Of a DNA stretch of 64,000 nucleotides, positions 17,031 through 25,704 are shown piece by piece. The DNA lies in contig NZ_VITN01000006.1 of NCBI RefSeq assembly GCF_007828045.1, positions 62,001 through 126,000 on the forward strand. Reading direction: 5' to 3'. Position 1 is the first letter of the stretch, and each line of letters opens with the position of its first letter. A model generated the notes under the pieces. The model had not been told where the DNA came from and did no database searches. It saw only the letters and a list, made by a program, of their open reading frames with translations. A program made the translations under genes and the position numbers. This stretch comes from Nitrospirillum amazonense. GTDB lineage: Bacteria; Pseudomonadota; Alphaproteobacteria; Azospirillales; Azospirillaceae.

Positions 17031-19973
17031 ATGACCGATCTCGCCACCCAAGTCGCCGGCCTCACCACCAGCGTCAACGCGCTGACCAGCGCCGTGAACG
17101 TGGCCAAGGCTACCCTGGACGCTTCTGTCAGCGCCGCCGGCACCAGCGCCACCACGGCCCAGGCGGCCGTCACCACCGCCGCGTCGTCGGCTACCGCCGC
17201 CCAGACTGCCCAGGCGGCGGCCGCGGCGGTCAGCGGACTTTCCAACCTCAACGGCTTCCTGGGCCAGATCCAGGCGTCCGCGCCTGTGGCGGTGTTCTGG
17301 TACGACACCACGCGGGACAGCGACGGTGGGGCTTGGCGAAAGCGCTGCGCGGCCAAGAGTTGGGCGACGATGGCGCTCGGCACCTCCACCCGCGGCAGTC
17401 GGGCGGATTTTCCGGCGCAGGCGCTGTTTGTCGTGGATAGCAACAATATCGTCACGCTCTACGACTGCGACCAGTCGACGCCTGCTATGTGGGCGAAAAT
17501 CGGAGGGCCCGGAAAGGCGGTCGATCTCTCGGGGGGCGTCGCTGCGATCTGGGCATTTAACGGGGTAATGTGGGTTGGGGGTGCCAACGGCTTGTTTACG
17601 GTGCCGTTCGTCGGTTCCGAAATGATCACGCGGTCAACGGCTGGCGGGACGGCGCCCCGCGCCTACGGCGTGGCCAATGCCAATGCCGCGTCGATGACGG
17701 AGGTCAATGTTCCTGGCGCGGCCGCCCTCGTGGGAAACACGGTGACTGCCGTCGCGGCGGTGACGCTTTCCGGTGCTCCCATCGACCGCGCCACCGGCTT
17801 GCCCAAGCCCACAGTCGCCGTGGCGACCACCTCCGGCATCAGCGTCATCCACGCGTCGGGACAGGTGGTGTCCTTAACTGGCGTGGCGGCGTCATCGCTG
17901 TCACTTGACGGCGCGGCCGGACTGCTCCGCTTCGCGGAAGCCGGAAATCAGGGCGTTAATGTAGGCCCTATCCCATACGTGACGACAACAGCGTCGGCTT
18001 GGCGAGCCATTCGATATTCAACCGCATCCATCCCTACTATCGGCATCGCATGGTCGAAGCCGTTGGCGCCACTGCCGGGCGGATTTGCGCTTGGGGCCCC
18101 TGATGGCACGGCACCTTTGACACTGGTGTCCGAGGACCCGGTTAACCCTGCCGCCGGCATGGTTGCCTTTATCACCGCCCCTGCCAACACCGCCAACGGC
18201 GGCGGCGCCTTCAACACGGGCATGATCGTGGGCGATTGCCGCCTGGCGCTGTCCTCGACCAGTACGGCCAGCATGGCAGCCAGCGGGGAGCTGGTCAGCA
18301 ATGGCACGTTCACCTCGACCACCGGCTGGATTGCCGCCAATGGCGCCACCCTGACGGCCAGCGGTGGCACCCTGACGATCACCAGTACCGGTACCGATTG
18401 GGGCGGGGCCTATCAGACGCTGACCGGCCTGGCGGCGGGGAAAACGTACCTGGTGCAGGTCGCCATCGGCGCGGGCACCTACGCCGGCGCTGTGCGGATA
18501 GGGGTCGGCACTGCCCCCGGCGACGACAGCTATGGCTACATGGACAGCATAGCCGCCCGGCCCGTCTCGGTCCTGGCGCAAGTCACGGCCACATCTGCCG
18601 GCACGGCCTATATACAGGTCGGCGGCGCGACGGGGTTCCTATCTGGGCAGACAGTCCTGGTCAGTCAGGTTTCTTTACAGCTTGCCGAGCCTGACCGGTC
18701 CGCAAAGGCCGTGGGCATGCGCGTGGCCGGCACCCTGACCAAGGCTCTGGTGGCCACCACGACCGACCTGTCGGCTTGGAGTGGGTTCTCGACATCAAAT
18801 TATCTGTACCAGCCCTACAACTCCGGGCTGGATTTCGGTGCCGGGGATTTCAGCGTGGCCCTCTGGGTAAAATGCACATCTGCGGCCAATGTGCAGTTGC
18901 TGTTTGGCCGCCGTGGCGCCACCGGCGCCTGGTGGCAGGGGTATTTGCTCAATTCCACGGGGCAGGTCAGGCTGGGCATCAACGACGGCACCAGCTTCGC
19001 CAACACGACGTCCAGCCGGGGAGTGGCGGATGGCGTATGGCATCAGCTGGTTTTCGTGATGCGCGCCCGCACGGCTGAGATTTGGATCGATGGGGTGCGC
19101 GATGTCGCGTTCTCCTATTCCACCTTCGGCTCGCTAAGCTCCACGTCGGCGCCTTTCACCGTCGGGGCGCTCTATGATGGCAGCCAAATTGCCGACAGCA
19201 GCGCCATCACCCTGCTGCGCATCAGCGCCACCGCCGCCACCCCCGAGCAGATCGCCCGGATGTACGCGGACGAGCGGCCCCTGTTCCAGCCGGGCGCCAA
19301 GTGCGTGCTGGGCGGCACCTCCGCCGCCGTCCAGGGCCTGGCGCATGATCCCGACACCGGCGCGCTTTATGCCGCCAAGGGCGACGGCACGTCGGTGTTC
19401 CAGGGACTGGTCCGGATCGCGCACCTGACCGGTCTCGCGACCACGAGCAACAGCGACAACCACACGGCGGTGTCCGCCCGCCAGGGCGGGTATGTCATCG
19501 CCACGGCCAACCAGGCTGTGGCCAGCCAGCCGGCCATCACCTTCCGCGACCGTATCCTGGCGGACCGGGTGCCGGTGGCGCCAATCGACCCCAACCGCGT
19601 GGCCTTCCCGGCCGTCGCCACTACCGACGCCACGCCCACGGTGGTCGCTCGTCTGCCGTTGGCCGAGGGCGATGAGCTGCAGCTGTTCGTCGACGTCGAG
19701 GCTACCGAGTACGGTGCCACGCCGACTGAGCGCATGGGCTATCAGCGCCGGGCCCGTGTCTACCGCCTGCCCAACGGCAACGTTACGGTGGCCACCGTCC
19801 AGACGCTGGGCACGGACTATGAAAGCGCCACCACCACCTGCGACGTGACGGTAGTGGCCGACACCACCTCGCAGACGGTCTGCGTCCAAGCCACCGGCGT
19901 GGCTGCCAAGCGCTTGGCCTGGTCCGCCCTGGTACACGTTAACCGCAGCGGTGCCACCCGCTACGCCGCCTGA
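17031..19973 (+). CDS. Large tail fibre with a LamG/concanavalin-like lectin domain
   Basis: The 980-residue protein starts with an Ala/Ser/Thr-rich coiled-coil stalk (residues 1-70). A beta-rich middle follows, including a carbohydrate-binding-like part at about residues 415-560. A LamG domain lies at about residues 582-765, recognised by FGAGDFSVALWVKC, VADGVWHQLVFVMR and AEIWIDGVRD. The C-terminus is a beta-rich tip. LamG domains bind glycans, so this is the best candidate for the receptor-binding fibre that sets host range. Confidence 0.8.
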   Translation: MTDLATQVAGLTTSVNALTSAVNVAKATLDASVSAAGTSATTAQAAVTTAASSATAAQTAQAAAAAVSGLSNLNGFLGQIQASAPVAVFWYDTTRDSDGGAWRKRCAAKSWATMALGTSTRGSRADFPAQALFVVDSNNIVTLYDCDQSTPAMWAKIGGPGKAVDLSGGVAAIWAFNGVMWVGGANGLFTVPFVGSEMITRSTAGGTAPRAYGVANANAASMTEVNVPGAAALVGNTVTAVAAVTLSGAPIDRATGLPKPTVAVATTSGISVIHASGQVVSLTGVAASSLSLDGAAGLLRFAEAGNQGVNVGPIPYVTTTASAWRAIRYSTASIPTIGIAWSKPLAPLPGGFALGAPDGTAPLTLVSEDPVNPAAGMVAFITAPANTANGGGAFNTGMIVGDCRLALSSTSTASMAASGELVSNGTFTSTTGWIAANGATLTASGGTLTITSTGTDWGGAYQTLTGLAAGKTYLVQVAIGAGTYAGAVRIGVGTAPGDDSYGYMDSIAARPVSVLAQVTATSAGTAYIQVGGATGFLSGQTVLVSQVSLQLAEPDRSAKAVGMRVAGTLTKALVATTTDLSAWSGFSTSNYLYQPYNSGLDFGAGDFSVALWVKCTSAANVQLLFGRRGATGAWWQGYLLNSTGQVRLGINDGTSFANTTSSRGVADGVWHQLVFVMRARTAEIWIDGVRDVAFSYSTFGSLSSTSAPFTVGALYDGSQIADSSAITLLRISATAATPEQIARMYADERPLFQPGAKCVLGGTSAAVQGLAHDPDTGALYAAKGDGTSVFQGLVRIAHLTGLATTSNSDNHTAVSARQGGYVIATANQAVASQPAITFRDRILADRVPVAPIDPNRVAFPAVATTDATPTVVARLPLAEGDELQLFVDVEATEYGATPTERMGYQRRARVYRLPNGNVTVATVQTLGTDYESATTTCDVTVVADTTSQTVCVQATGVAAKRLAWSALVHVNRSGATRYAA

Positions 19974-19988
19974 TAGGAGGGGCCAACC

Positions 19989-20783
19989 ATGATCCGTGCG
20001 ACCGACATGATCGACGCCTACAAGGGCAATAGTTTGGTTTACCGCTGGGGCTTCGCGGCCGGCTTACCGCGCTGTGCCGACCCCCCGGTGGACGTGGCCA
20101 CGGCTGATCTAGCCGATTTGGCCGGCCAACTGGCCATCAACCGGGCTGCCCGGCTGATTCAGGCAGAGTTGGACGCCTATGACGATGCCCTCGCCCTCAG
20201 CCTTCGCCCGGAGCCGGACGCCACCGTACCGGAACAGGACGGCGCTGGGGATTTGCCCGCTAGGTCGCTTAATCCCCTCCATGCCGCCTGGGTCGCTGCC
20301 GGCGCCCTGGTTGCCGGCGCGTCCGTTGGGCTCAAGCATCTAGTCCGCACCCGAGACCAGATGTTGGAAAGGGATCCGGCCACGGATCTGCCGGTCGAGG
20401 CGCCATATGTTTGGCTGATACCGCCACCGCCGATTTTCGATCCGGCGACCCAAACCATCGACTTGATGGGCGAGGCATGGTCCGAGGCCCGGGGCATGTC
20501 GACCGAGGAAGCGGCCAATTGGCACGCTTTGATGCGCGTCCGCTGGCCGCGCACCATGACCCCGCGGGATGTCATCGTCTTCCTGCTGACACCGGAGGAA
20601 TGGCTAGCCATTTCCACAAGCTCGGATGCCGATGTGCGGGCGACCCGCCAGGCGGCGCTGGGCGCCAATACGGTTGATCTCGACAATCCCGCTACCGCGG
20701 CCGCGCTCCAGGTGTTTCAGATGGCGGGGCTGCTCTCACCCGAGCGGGTGAAGGCCATCCTGGCGGGCGAGCGCCTGGCTTGA
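19989..20783 (+). CDS. Phage protein of unknown function
   Basis: The 264-residue protein starts 15 bases after the fibre gene, behind AGGAGG. It has a helical N-terminal half (AINRAARLIQAELDAYDDAL), a proline-rich centre (LIPPPPIFDPATQTID) and a helical C-terminus with LLSPERVKAILAG. It is the last gene before a terminator, at the end of the tail operon. The family is not recognised; a fibre-associated or adsorption role is inferred from position only. Confidence 0.6.
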   Translation: MIRATDMIDAYKGNSLVYRWGFAAGLPRCADPPVDVATADLADLAGQLAINRAARLIQAELDAYDDALALSLRPEPDATVPEQDGAGDLPARSLNPLHAAWVAAGALVAGASVGLKHLVRTRDQMLERDPATDLPVEAPYVWLIPPPPIFDPATQTIDLMGEAWSEARGMSTEEAANWHALMRVRWPRTMTPRDVIVFLLTPEEWLAISTSSDADVRATRQAALGANTVDLDNPATAAALQVFQMAGLLSPERVKAILAGERLA

Positions 20784-20812
20784 GAATCGGTTATCCCCCA
20801 TCCGTCGTCCGC

Positions 20813-20831
20813 CCGCCTTTGGCGGCTTTTT
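20813..20831 (+). terminator. Rho-independent terminator ending the tail operon
   Basis: CCGCC at 20813-20817 pairs with GGCGG at 20821-20825 across a TTT loop, followed by C and five T. It separates the tail genes from the lysis genes. Confidence 0.7.
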
Positions 20832-20855
20832 ATTCTGATAAGGATCGGTGAGCAC

Positions 20856-21251
20856 ATGGACATCGCCGCAGGAGAAACCCCCTTGGCGATCAGCGCCACC
20901 TTGGGCTCCACGCTGGCCATCGCTGTTTCCGCCCTGGCTCACCGCAGCTCGCGCCGACGGCGGGCCGAAGAGGAAGAAGACGGTGGCCTGGCGGAACGGG
21001 TAGCGGTCTTGGCCAGCCGCTTGGAACGGGCGGAGCGTGATATCGCCAATGACAAGCAGGGACGGCAGGCCTTCGCCGCAGCTCAGGGCGAAATGAAAGC
21101 TGTCGTCGTCCAGCTGGCGGCGCTGGCCACCCAGATTGAGGCCTTGGGCACCAAGCTGGACAGGCAAAGCCAGAACCTGACCCGCGCGCATGAGCGCATT
21201 GACGATTTGCACCGCTTGGCCGCCAACCAATTTGCGCAAGGGGTGGTCTGA
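20856..21251 (+). CDS. Small membrane-anchored coiled-coil protein, probable lysis accessory
   Basis: The 131-residue protein has one hydrophobic segment near the N-terminus (about residues 10-28, ISATLGSTLAIAVSALA), a strongly charged stretch (RRRRAEEEEDG), and a long helix rich in Leu, Ala, Arg and Glu that could form a coiled coil. The gene lies between the tail terminator and the endolysin. The layout fits a holin partner (XhlA-like) or inner-membrane spanin. No outer-membrane spanin partner was found. Confidence 0.55.
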   Translation: MDIAAGETPLAISATLGSTLAIAVSALAHRSSRRRRAEEEEDGGLAERVAVLASRLERAERDIANDKQGRQAFAAAQGEMKAVVVQLAALATQIEALGTKLDRQSQNLTRAHERIDDLHRLAANQFAQGVV

Positions 21252-21298
21252 CCCGAGGTTGCGTCCCTTTCAACCATCCGAACGATAGGATGACATCG

Positions 21299-21715
21299 AT
21301 GACCTTGGATACGATGGCGCTGGCTGCCGACCTGCGCCGTGACGAAGGCGTTCGCCTCAAACCTTACACGGACACTGTTGGAAAGCTGACCATCGGTGTT
21401 GGCCGCAACCTGAGCGATGTCGGCTTGTCGGCCGCTGAAGTCGATGCCCTGCTGGCAAACGACATAGCCCGCGTTATAGCGGAGCTGGGCCGCGCTTTGC
21501 CCTGGTGGCGCACCCTTTCCGAGGCGCGGCAGCGCGCCCTGGCCAATATGGCATTCAACATGGGCGTCCCCACCCTGCTTACTTTTCATACGACCCTGGG
21601 TCATCTCCAGGCGGGCCGGTTCGACGCGGCGGCGGAATCCGCCCTTGCCTCTCGTTGGGCCGGCCAAGTCGGCGCCAGGGCCAGCCGCGTCGCGGCGCTG
21701 CTCAAGGCCGGCTGA
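21299..21715 (+). CDS. Phage endolysin, glycoside hydrolase family 24 (T4 lysozyme type)
   Basis: The 138-residue muramidase cuts the glycan backbone of peptidoglycan. The catalytic triad E16 (RRDEGVRL), D25 (YTDTVGK) and T31 (LTIGVGRN) keeps the E-x8-D-x5-T spacing of T4 lysozyme (E11, D20, T26). ATG 21299 has AGGA eight bases upstream; the in-frame ATG 21290 overlaps that site. No signal or signal-arrest sequence is seen, so release should depend on the holin that follows. Confidence 0.9.
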   Translation: MTLDTMALAADLRRDEGVRLKPYTDTVGKLTIGVGRNLSDVGLSAAEVDALLANDIARVIAELGRALPWWRTLSEARQRALANMAFNMGVPTLLTFHTTLGHLQAGRFDAAAESALASRWAGQVGARASRVAALLKAG

Positions 21716-21738
21716 GTGACGTCATGGGAGTCTCGCCT

Positions 21739-22158
21739 ATGGGTATTTTACAGGACATCCTATCGCCGGCCAGCGGCGTGATCGGTCCGGTTGTGACCAA
21801 GCTGCTGAACTTCATTCCGGATCCGACCGCCCGCGCACAAGCCGAGGCCGCCGCTTACAAAGAGGCCGCCGACCGGATCCAGCAATTGGATCTGGCCCAG
21901 TTGGAGGTCAATCGTGCCGAAGCTGGCAACAACAGCGTTTTTGTCGCTGGGTGGCGTCCCTTCATCGGTTGGGTGTGTGGCGCCGCGCTGGCCTATCAGT
22001 ACATCGCCATGCCGCTGCTCGTCTGGGTGGCTGGATTGGCTGCTGGCCATGCCGTGATTCAGCCCCCCAAGCTTGATGATCAGTTGACAACAATTTTACT
22101 CGGTATGCTGGGCCTTGGCGGCCTGAGGACCTTGGAAAAGGTCAAAGGCGTCAAGTAA
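21739..22158 (+). CDS. 3TM-type phage holin
   Basis: The 139-residue protein has an amphipathic N-terminus, a charged helix (AEAAAYKEAADRIQQLDLAQ), then the 3TM holin signature GWRPFIGWVCGAALAYQY followed by further hydrophobic segments. It forms inner-membrane pores that let the endolysin out. ATG 21739 is chosen because GGAG at 21727-21730 sits eight bases upstream; ATG 21724 is possible. It is the last prophage gene. Confidence 0.85.
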   Translation: MGILQDILSPASGVIGPVVTKLLNFIPDPTARAQAEAAAYKEAADRIQQLDLAQLEVNRAEAGNNSVFVAGWRPFIGWVCGAALAYQYIAMPLLVWVAGLAAGHAVIQPPKLDDQLTTILLGMLGLGGLRTLEKVKGVK

Positions 22159-22180
22159 CGTCTCCACACCATGTCGACAA

Positions 22181-22236
22181 AGCCCCCCGGGGTGGCCTTC
22201 CCGAGTGATTCGGAAAGGCCACCCCGGGGGCTTTTT
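22181..22236 (+). terminator. Strong Rho-independent terminator at the right end of the prophage block
   Basis: A stem of about 22 bp (AGCCCCC..CGGGGTGGCC paired with GGCCACCCCGGGGGCT, one bulge and one mismatch) is followed by five T at 22232-22236. It lies between the converging holin gene and the minus-strand phosphoribosyltransferase gene. Confidence 0.85.
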
Positions 22237-22246
22237 GCTTGGGAAA

Positions 22247-23437
22247 TTAGCGTTTCAGTAAGAACTCGCGTCCCATTTTGACGCGGGCCACGCCATCATA
22301 AGCGACAATGTCGGCGGTGGCATAGGTTTCCCCCCAATGTTCGGGCAAGAAGCTGCCAGTGCCCACCACGTCGATGGGCGCCTGGGCATCAGCCATGACC
22401 CGGCACTTGGCGGGGCTGAAACCGCTTGAGGCGACGATGCGCACCTTCGTGAAGCCAGCTTGGTCCAGGTTCTCGCGTACCCAGTGCAGACCGGCGGCGG
22501 AAACGCCTGCACCGATCAGGTAGCGCAGCTCGGTTTCATCCCGGTATCCCCGGATGCTGTCCGGTGCGCGGCGCTCCAACACTGCGTAGCTTTGCGGAGG
22601 ATCCAAGCCCTCGATAAAGCGTCCGCCGGGTGTGTCCAGGCGTACCGACAGCCTGCCCGCGGCGGCCAGCTCAGGGAAACGCCGGCATACCGTGAGCGTG
22701 TCGCTGACCTCACGGCCGAAATAATCCACCAGCACGGTCATCGCTTCGCCGGGGAAGGTATCGTGATAAAGCTCGGCTGCCTTGACGGTGGAACCGGCGT
22801 AGCCGATCAGCGCGTGCGGCATGGTACCGAAGCCGTGGGTTTGGCCGAAATAGTGGGCGGTCGCATCGGTGGCGTTGCCGATGAAGCCGATGGCGCCGAC
22901 CTTGCGCTTGGCCCGTTCGGAGCCGACGCTGGCGGCATAGGCCATCAGGTCGGCCATTTCGGTACCGGCGCAATGGCGGGCGTCCATGGCCAGGAAGGCG
23001 GATTTAGGCAGGCCCGCGCTCATTACGAAGGCGTTATGAGCAGCGACACAAGCGGGGCCCAGCTTCATCAAGAACAGGGTTTCCAACTCCGCGAGCTGTG
23101 AGAAGGGCCCCGTGATCCACATCATGGGTTCGCCAGCACCCACCCACTGCCCTTCGTGGTAGCGGACCTCGATTTCCGGTGTGAAGCCCCGGTCCGCCGC
23201 CACCAATTTAAGCCAGTCCAGCGCCAGCCGGGGGGCGAACACCACGGGCCGCCGCATGAAAACGGCGTAGGTGACGGGAACGTCGCCGTGCCGCTCCACG
23301 ATGGTACGGGTGCGCTTGAAATAGACGTCGGTCCATCGACCAACGGCGTCCGCCGGGGGCCAGGCCTGAGCGGTTTCCCCGGGGGGCGTTGTCATGACGA
23401 CGCTGGGCGCCATCACTTCCTTATTATCCTCGGCCAT
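22247..23437 (-). CDS. Nicotinate phosphoribosyltransferase
   Basis: The 396-residue enzyme converts nicotinate and PRPP to nicotinate mononucleotide in NAD salvage. The N-terminal part includes DVYFKRTRTIVERHG. The central part has the GYAGSTVKAAELYHDTFPG region. The C-terminal half has the phosphate-binding patterns IVASSGFSPAKC and DVVGTGSFLP, characteristic of the NAPRTase family. ATG 23437 has GGAAGGA upstream. It is the first chromosomal-looking gene to the right of the prophage and converges on it. Confidence 0.85.
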   Translation of the reverse strand: MAEDNKEVMAPSVVMTTPPGETAQAWPPADAVGRWTDVYFKRTRTIVERHGDVPVTYAVFMRRPVVFAPRLALDWLKLVAADRGFTPEIEVRYHEGQWVGAGEPMMWITGPFSQLAELETLFLMKLGPACVAAHNAFVMSAGLPKSAFLAMDARHCAGTEMADLMAYAASVGSERAKRKVGAIGFIGNATDATAHYFGQTHGFGTMPHALIGYAGSTVKAAELYHDTFPGEAMTVLVDYFGREVSDTLTVCRRFPELAAAGRLSVRLDTPGGRFIEGLDPPQSYAVLERRAPDSIRGYRDETELRYLIGAGVSAAGLHWVRENLDQAGFTKVRIVASSGFSPAKCRVMADAQAPIDVVGTGSFLPEHWGETYATADIVAYDGVARVKMGREFLLKR

Positions 23438-23542
23438 GTGGCCATCCTTCCGTCGTCCTCAGGACATGCGCTGGGCGATCATAGACGATGGTCGGTGGGC
23501 TTGGGCAAGCCGCGTTATAGGTGGACGTGGAACCGCGCCCCC

Positions 23543-24055
23543 TTACTGCGGCTTGTCGGGGTTGACGGAAGGTGGCGTCTGGCCATAGGCGCGGGCATAA
23601 GCGCCCAGTGCTGTCTCGTGCACATTCTGCTGAATTTCAGCGATCAAACCGCGCACACGGGCGAAGGCCGCATTGGCGGCCCCCGCATCGAAGGGCTGCG
23701 CTTTCAACTGCTGCACCGCCTCGCGGCGGGCATCCCGCAGTTGTTGCAGTTGGACCTGCGACAGATCCTGGTGGGCCGCGATGGCATCCTTCAGGAAGGG
23801 CAGCACTTGCTCCGGCGCGTTCTTCACGAACAGGTCATAGGGGCCCGGGCGGGTGTTGTTATTGGGGTTGGCATCACCACGGACAACATTCACCCGGCCC
23901 AGCGGGCGGACGCCATCCAGGCGCTGACCCACGACCATGCCCGCGACCAGCAGATTGATTGAGATGGAAATGGCCAGCAGGACAATCACCAGCTTGGACA
24001 AGGTGGGGCTTCCAGGGGAAGTGCCCGGGTCGGAATGCGCACGCCCCTCGGTCAC
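23543..24055 (-). CDS. Periplasmic sensor of the CpxP/CnrX type (Metal_resist family)
   Basis: The 170-residue protein has a short cytoplasmic start and one membrane segment (LVIVLLAISISINLLVAGMVV, about residues 21-41). A periplasmic four-helix-type domain follows (AHQDLSQVQLQQLRDARREAV, then ARVRGLIAEIQQNV), as in CpxP/Spy/CnrX proteins. Its ATG overlaps the stop of the upstream gene (ATGA). As the third gene of the sigma factor operon it is the likely envelope or metal stress sensor. The ligand is unknown. Confidence 0.72.
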   Translation of the reverse strand: MTEGRAHSDPGTSPGSPTLSKLVIVLLAISISINLLVAGMVVGQRLDGVRPLGRVNVVRGDANPNNNTRPGPYDLFVKNAPEQVLPFLKDAIAAHQDLSQVQLQQLRDARREAVQQLKAQPFDAGAANAAFARVRGLIAEIQQNVHETALGAYARAYGQTPPSVNPDKPQ

Positions 24056-24573
24056 TGTCCAATCTCCGTATCGATTTCAGTCATGGCCTTCATGTATTCG
24101 GTCGTGGCGGAGGTTCGCGAGTCGCTGAATGGCAAAGCCAAGGGGGAAACGCCATGCACCCCCAACACGACGCCGACCACGGCTGCCGCCAGTCCGGACA
24201 CCAGGGCGGCGGGAATACCGCCCGCCCAGACCGCGCGGCTTCCGCCGGCGAAGGTTGGGGTTCGGCCGGGCAGTTCTGCTCGCGGGCCGGGCAACCTACG
24301 GCCTGTCATTCGGGTGGCTGGCCGCCCCCCGGTCGCGGTGTTGGGAATGGCCAGAATGGCGCGACGCAGTTCGGCGCTGGCCTGATCAAGGGGCATAACC
24401 GTCAGCGCCCGTTCGGCCAAGCCAGCCTGGGTCAGCACGACCCGCGCCGCATCCGATTGGGCCAACAGGCCGGCTGCTCGGGGGCGGTCCGCCACCGGCC
24501 ACAACTCCGGGTCCGGGCCGTGCAGGTCGACCAGATCCTCGAATTCCGCGATCGTCATCATACCGTCCATCAT
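24052..24573 (-). CDS. Single-pass membrane protein, putative anti-sigma factor
   Basis: The 173-residue protein has a cytoplasmic N-terminal part of about 110 residues, which opens with TIAEFEDLVDLHGPDPELWP and contains Leu/Arg-rich helices. One membrane segment follows (AALVSGLAAAVVGVVLGVHG, about residues 125-145), then a short periplasmic tail. Its ATG overlaps the sigma factor stop, and its stop overlaps the next start. This coupling between an ECF sigma factor and a periplasmic sensor is the anti-sigma position, as with CnrY. No zinc-type anti-sigma motif is seen. Confidence 0.6.
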   Translation of the reverse strand: MMDGMMTIAEFEDLVDLHGPDPELWPVADRPRAAGLLAQSDAARVVLTQAGLAERALTVMPLDQASAELRRAILAIPNTATGGRPATRMTGRRLPGPRAELPGRTPTFAGGSRAVWAGGIPAALVSGLAAAVVGVVLGVHGVSPLALPFSDSRTSATTEYMKAMTEIDTEIGQ

Positions 24574-25349
24574 CGCGGCCCTCCCGTCCGTGAGCGTCGA
24601 CCGTCCTGGGCATCGGATGGCGCCAGGGGCGCCAATGTCGCTCGCAAGGCGCGCCGGGCCCGCACCAACAGGGTTTCCAGCGCGCCAACGCTTACTTCCA
24701 TAGCGGCAGCGGCTTCGGCGTTGCTCAGGCCCGCATCATAGCACAAGGAAATGGCGGCCCGTTGCCGTTCGGGCAGATCATCGACCGCTCGCGCCACCAA
24801 CCGACCGAGTTCCGAGCGCTCCACCAGGGCGACGGCGTCAAGGGATGGGTCCACCGGTTCGGGTACGTTTTCGAGCGTGTCGTGTACCGGCCGGCGTTTG
24901 CGGTCCAGGCATAGGTTCACGGTGATTCGGTAGAACCACGTGGAAAAGCGGGCCTCGGCCGGCCGGAAACGCTCAGCATGTTGCCACAAGCGCAGGAAGG
25001 CTTCCTGCGCCACGTCCTCCGCCTCGGCCGCCCCACCCAGGACGCGGCGCGCCAACGTGACCGTCCGGTCCAAATGCCGATCCGTCAGCACCCGGAAGGC
25101 TTGCGCGTCGCCCTGGGCAACCCGGCCGACCAGGTATTCATCACTGCTGGTGGCCAGGTTCTGGCCATCGCTCCGCTGCACAGGGTCGCCTTTGCCGTCC
25201 CGGGTGAAGGGAAGCCCCATCAGGCCGCCCACTCGCGTAGTTAGACCAATCGCGGCCTTTGCGCCAGAGAGGCCATAGGCGTAGCCCTGCCCGCCGGATG
25301 AGGGCACAGCTGTGACGGTCGAACTGCGGGAAGGGAAAGATGGGGACAT
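24570..25349 (-). CDS. ECF-type RNA polymerase sigma factor
   Basis: The protein is about 259 residues long. Region 2 (DAQAFRVLTDRHLDRTVTLA through EDVAQEAFLRLWQHAERF and FSTWFYRITVNLCLDRKRR) and region 4 (LPERQRAAISLCYDAGLSNA, then GALETLLVRARRALR) are clear. The first 75 or so residues are low-complexity, and a shorter form from ATG 25220 (about 216 residues, a more usual ECF length) is possible. ATG 25349 is kept because AAGGGA lies upstream. It is probably autoregulated and held by the membrane protein encoded next. Confidence 0.85.
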   Translation of the reverse strand: MSPSFPSRSSTVTAVPSSGGQGYAYGLSGAKAAIGLTTRVGGLMGLPFTRDGKGDPVQRSDGQNLATSSDEYLVGRVAQGDAQAFRVLTDRHLDRTVTLARRVLGGAAEAEDVAQEAFLRLWQHAERFRPAEARFSTWFYRITVNLCLDRKRRPVHDTLENVPEPVDPSLDAVALVERSELGRLVARAVDDLPERQRAAISLCYDAGLSNAEAAAAMEVSVGALETLLVRARRALRATLAPLAPSDAQDGRRSRTGGPR

Positions 25350-25704
25350 GGGGACGGCATCCCTTGCGGATTTTGCCTGTTTAGGTTGTGCGGCCGCAGA
25401 CGGTGGAGGGAAGGTCAAGTGGTGGCGCCACCTGAAAAGCCGTCTACGCCTGTGACACAAACTTGGCTATGGTACGTCAGGCTATCGGACAACCCTGCGC
25501 TATCTAGGGGTGCGACAGAACGGACAGGCGGCGGTCAATATCATTTTGTATGTCTGCTCGCGAAAGTGGTGCGCGCTATTAGTTAATCAATGTGATCAAA
25601 TATGATACCTTTCCCGCGCATGAAGATTACCGGGCGAAGCGTCGCGGACGGGTGGGGCGTGGAACGGACAGGGACGGGGCGGTGCGGGCGGACGGACTGC
25701 TGTC
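25350..25704. other. Intergenic region between divergent sigma operon and hypothetical gene
   Basis: No gene is supported. A perfect 12-bp palindrome GGTGGCGCCACC lies at 25421-25432, upstream of the sigma operon. Towards the + strand gene the DNA becomes AT-rich, with a possible -10 TATGAT at 25601-25606 and a poor -35 TTAGTT at 25579-25584. Two TGATCA-like sites also occur around 25590-25600. Confidence 0.4.

Larger units (their letters stand above)
1..22236 (+). mobile_element. Right part of a siphovirus-type prophage with GTA-like tail gene order
   Basis: The stretch carries consecutive morphogenesis and lysis genes on the + strand: connector, neck, tail tube, chaperone, tape measure, DUF2460, DUF2163, NlpC/P60, tail hub, fibres, endolysin and 3TM holin. 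The order matches the tail half of Rhodobacter-type gene transfer agents (g6 to g15). The large fibre genes, the lysis cassette and the AT-rich cargo genes fit a prophage better than a domesticated GTA. The left end (integrase, repressor, terminase, portal, capsid) is outside the window. The right limit is set here at the strong terminator after the holin. No attachment repeat can be recognised without the other end. Confidence 0.9.

Noticed and set aside
22159-22246. Prophage attachment site next to the holin
   Set aside because: No tRNA 3' end or direct repeat can be identified without the left end of the prophage; the strong hairpin is a terminator.
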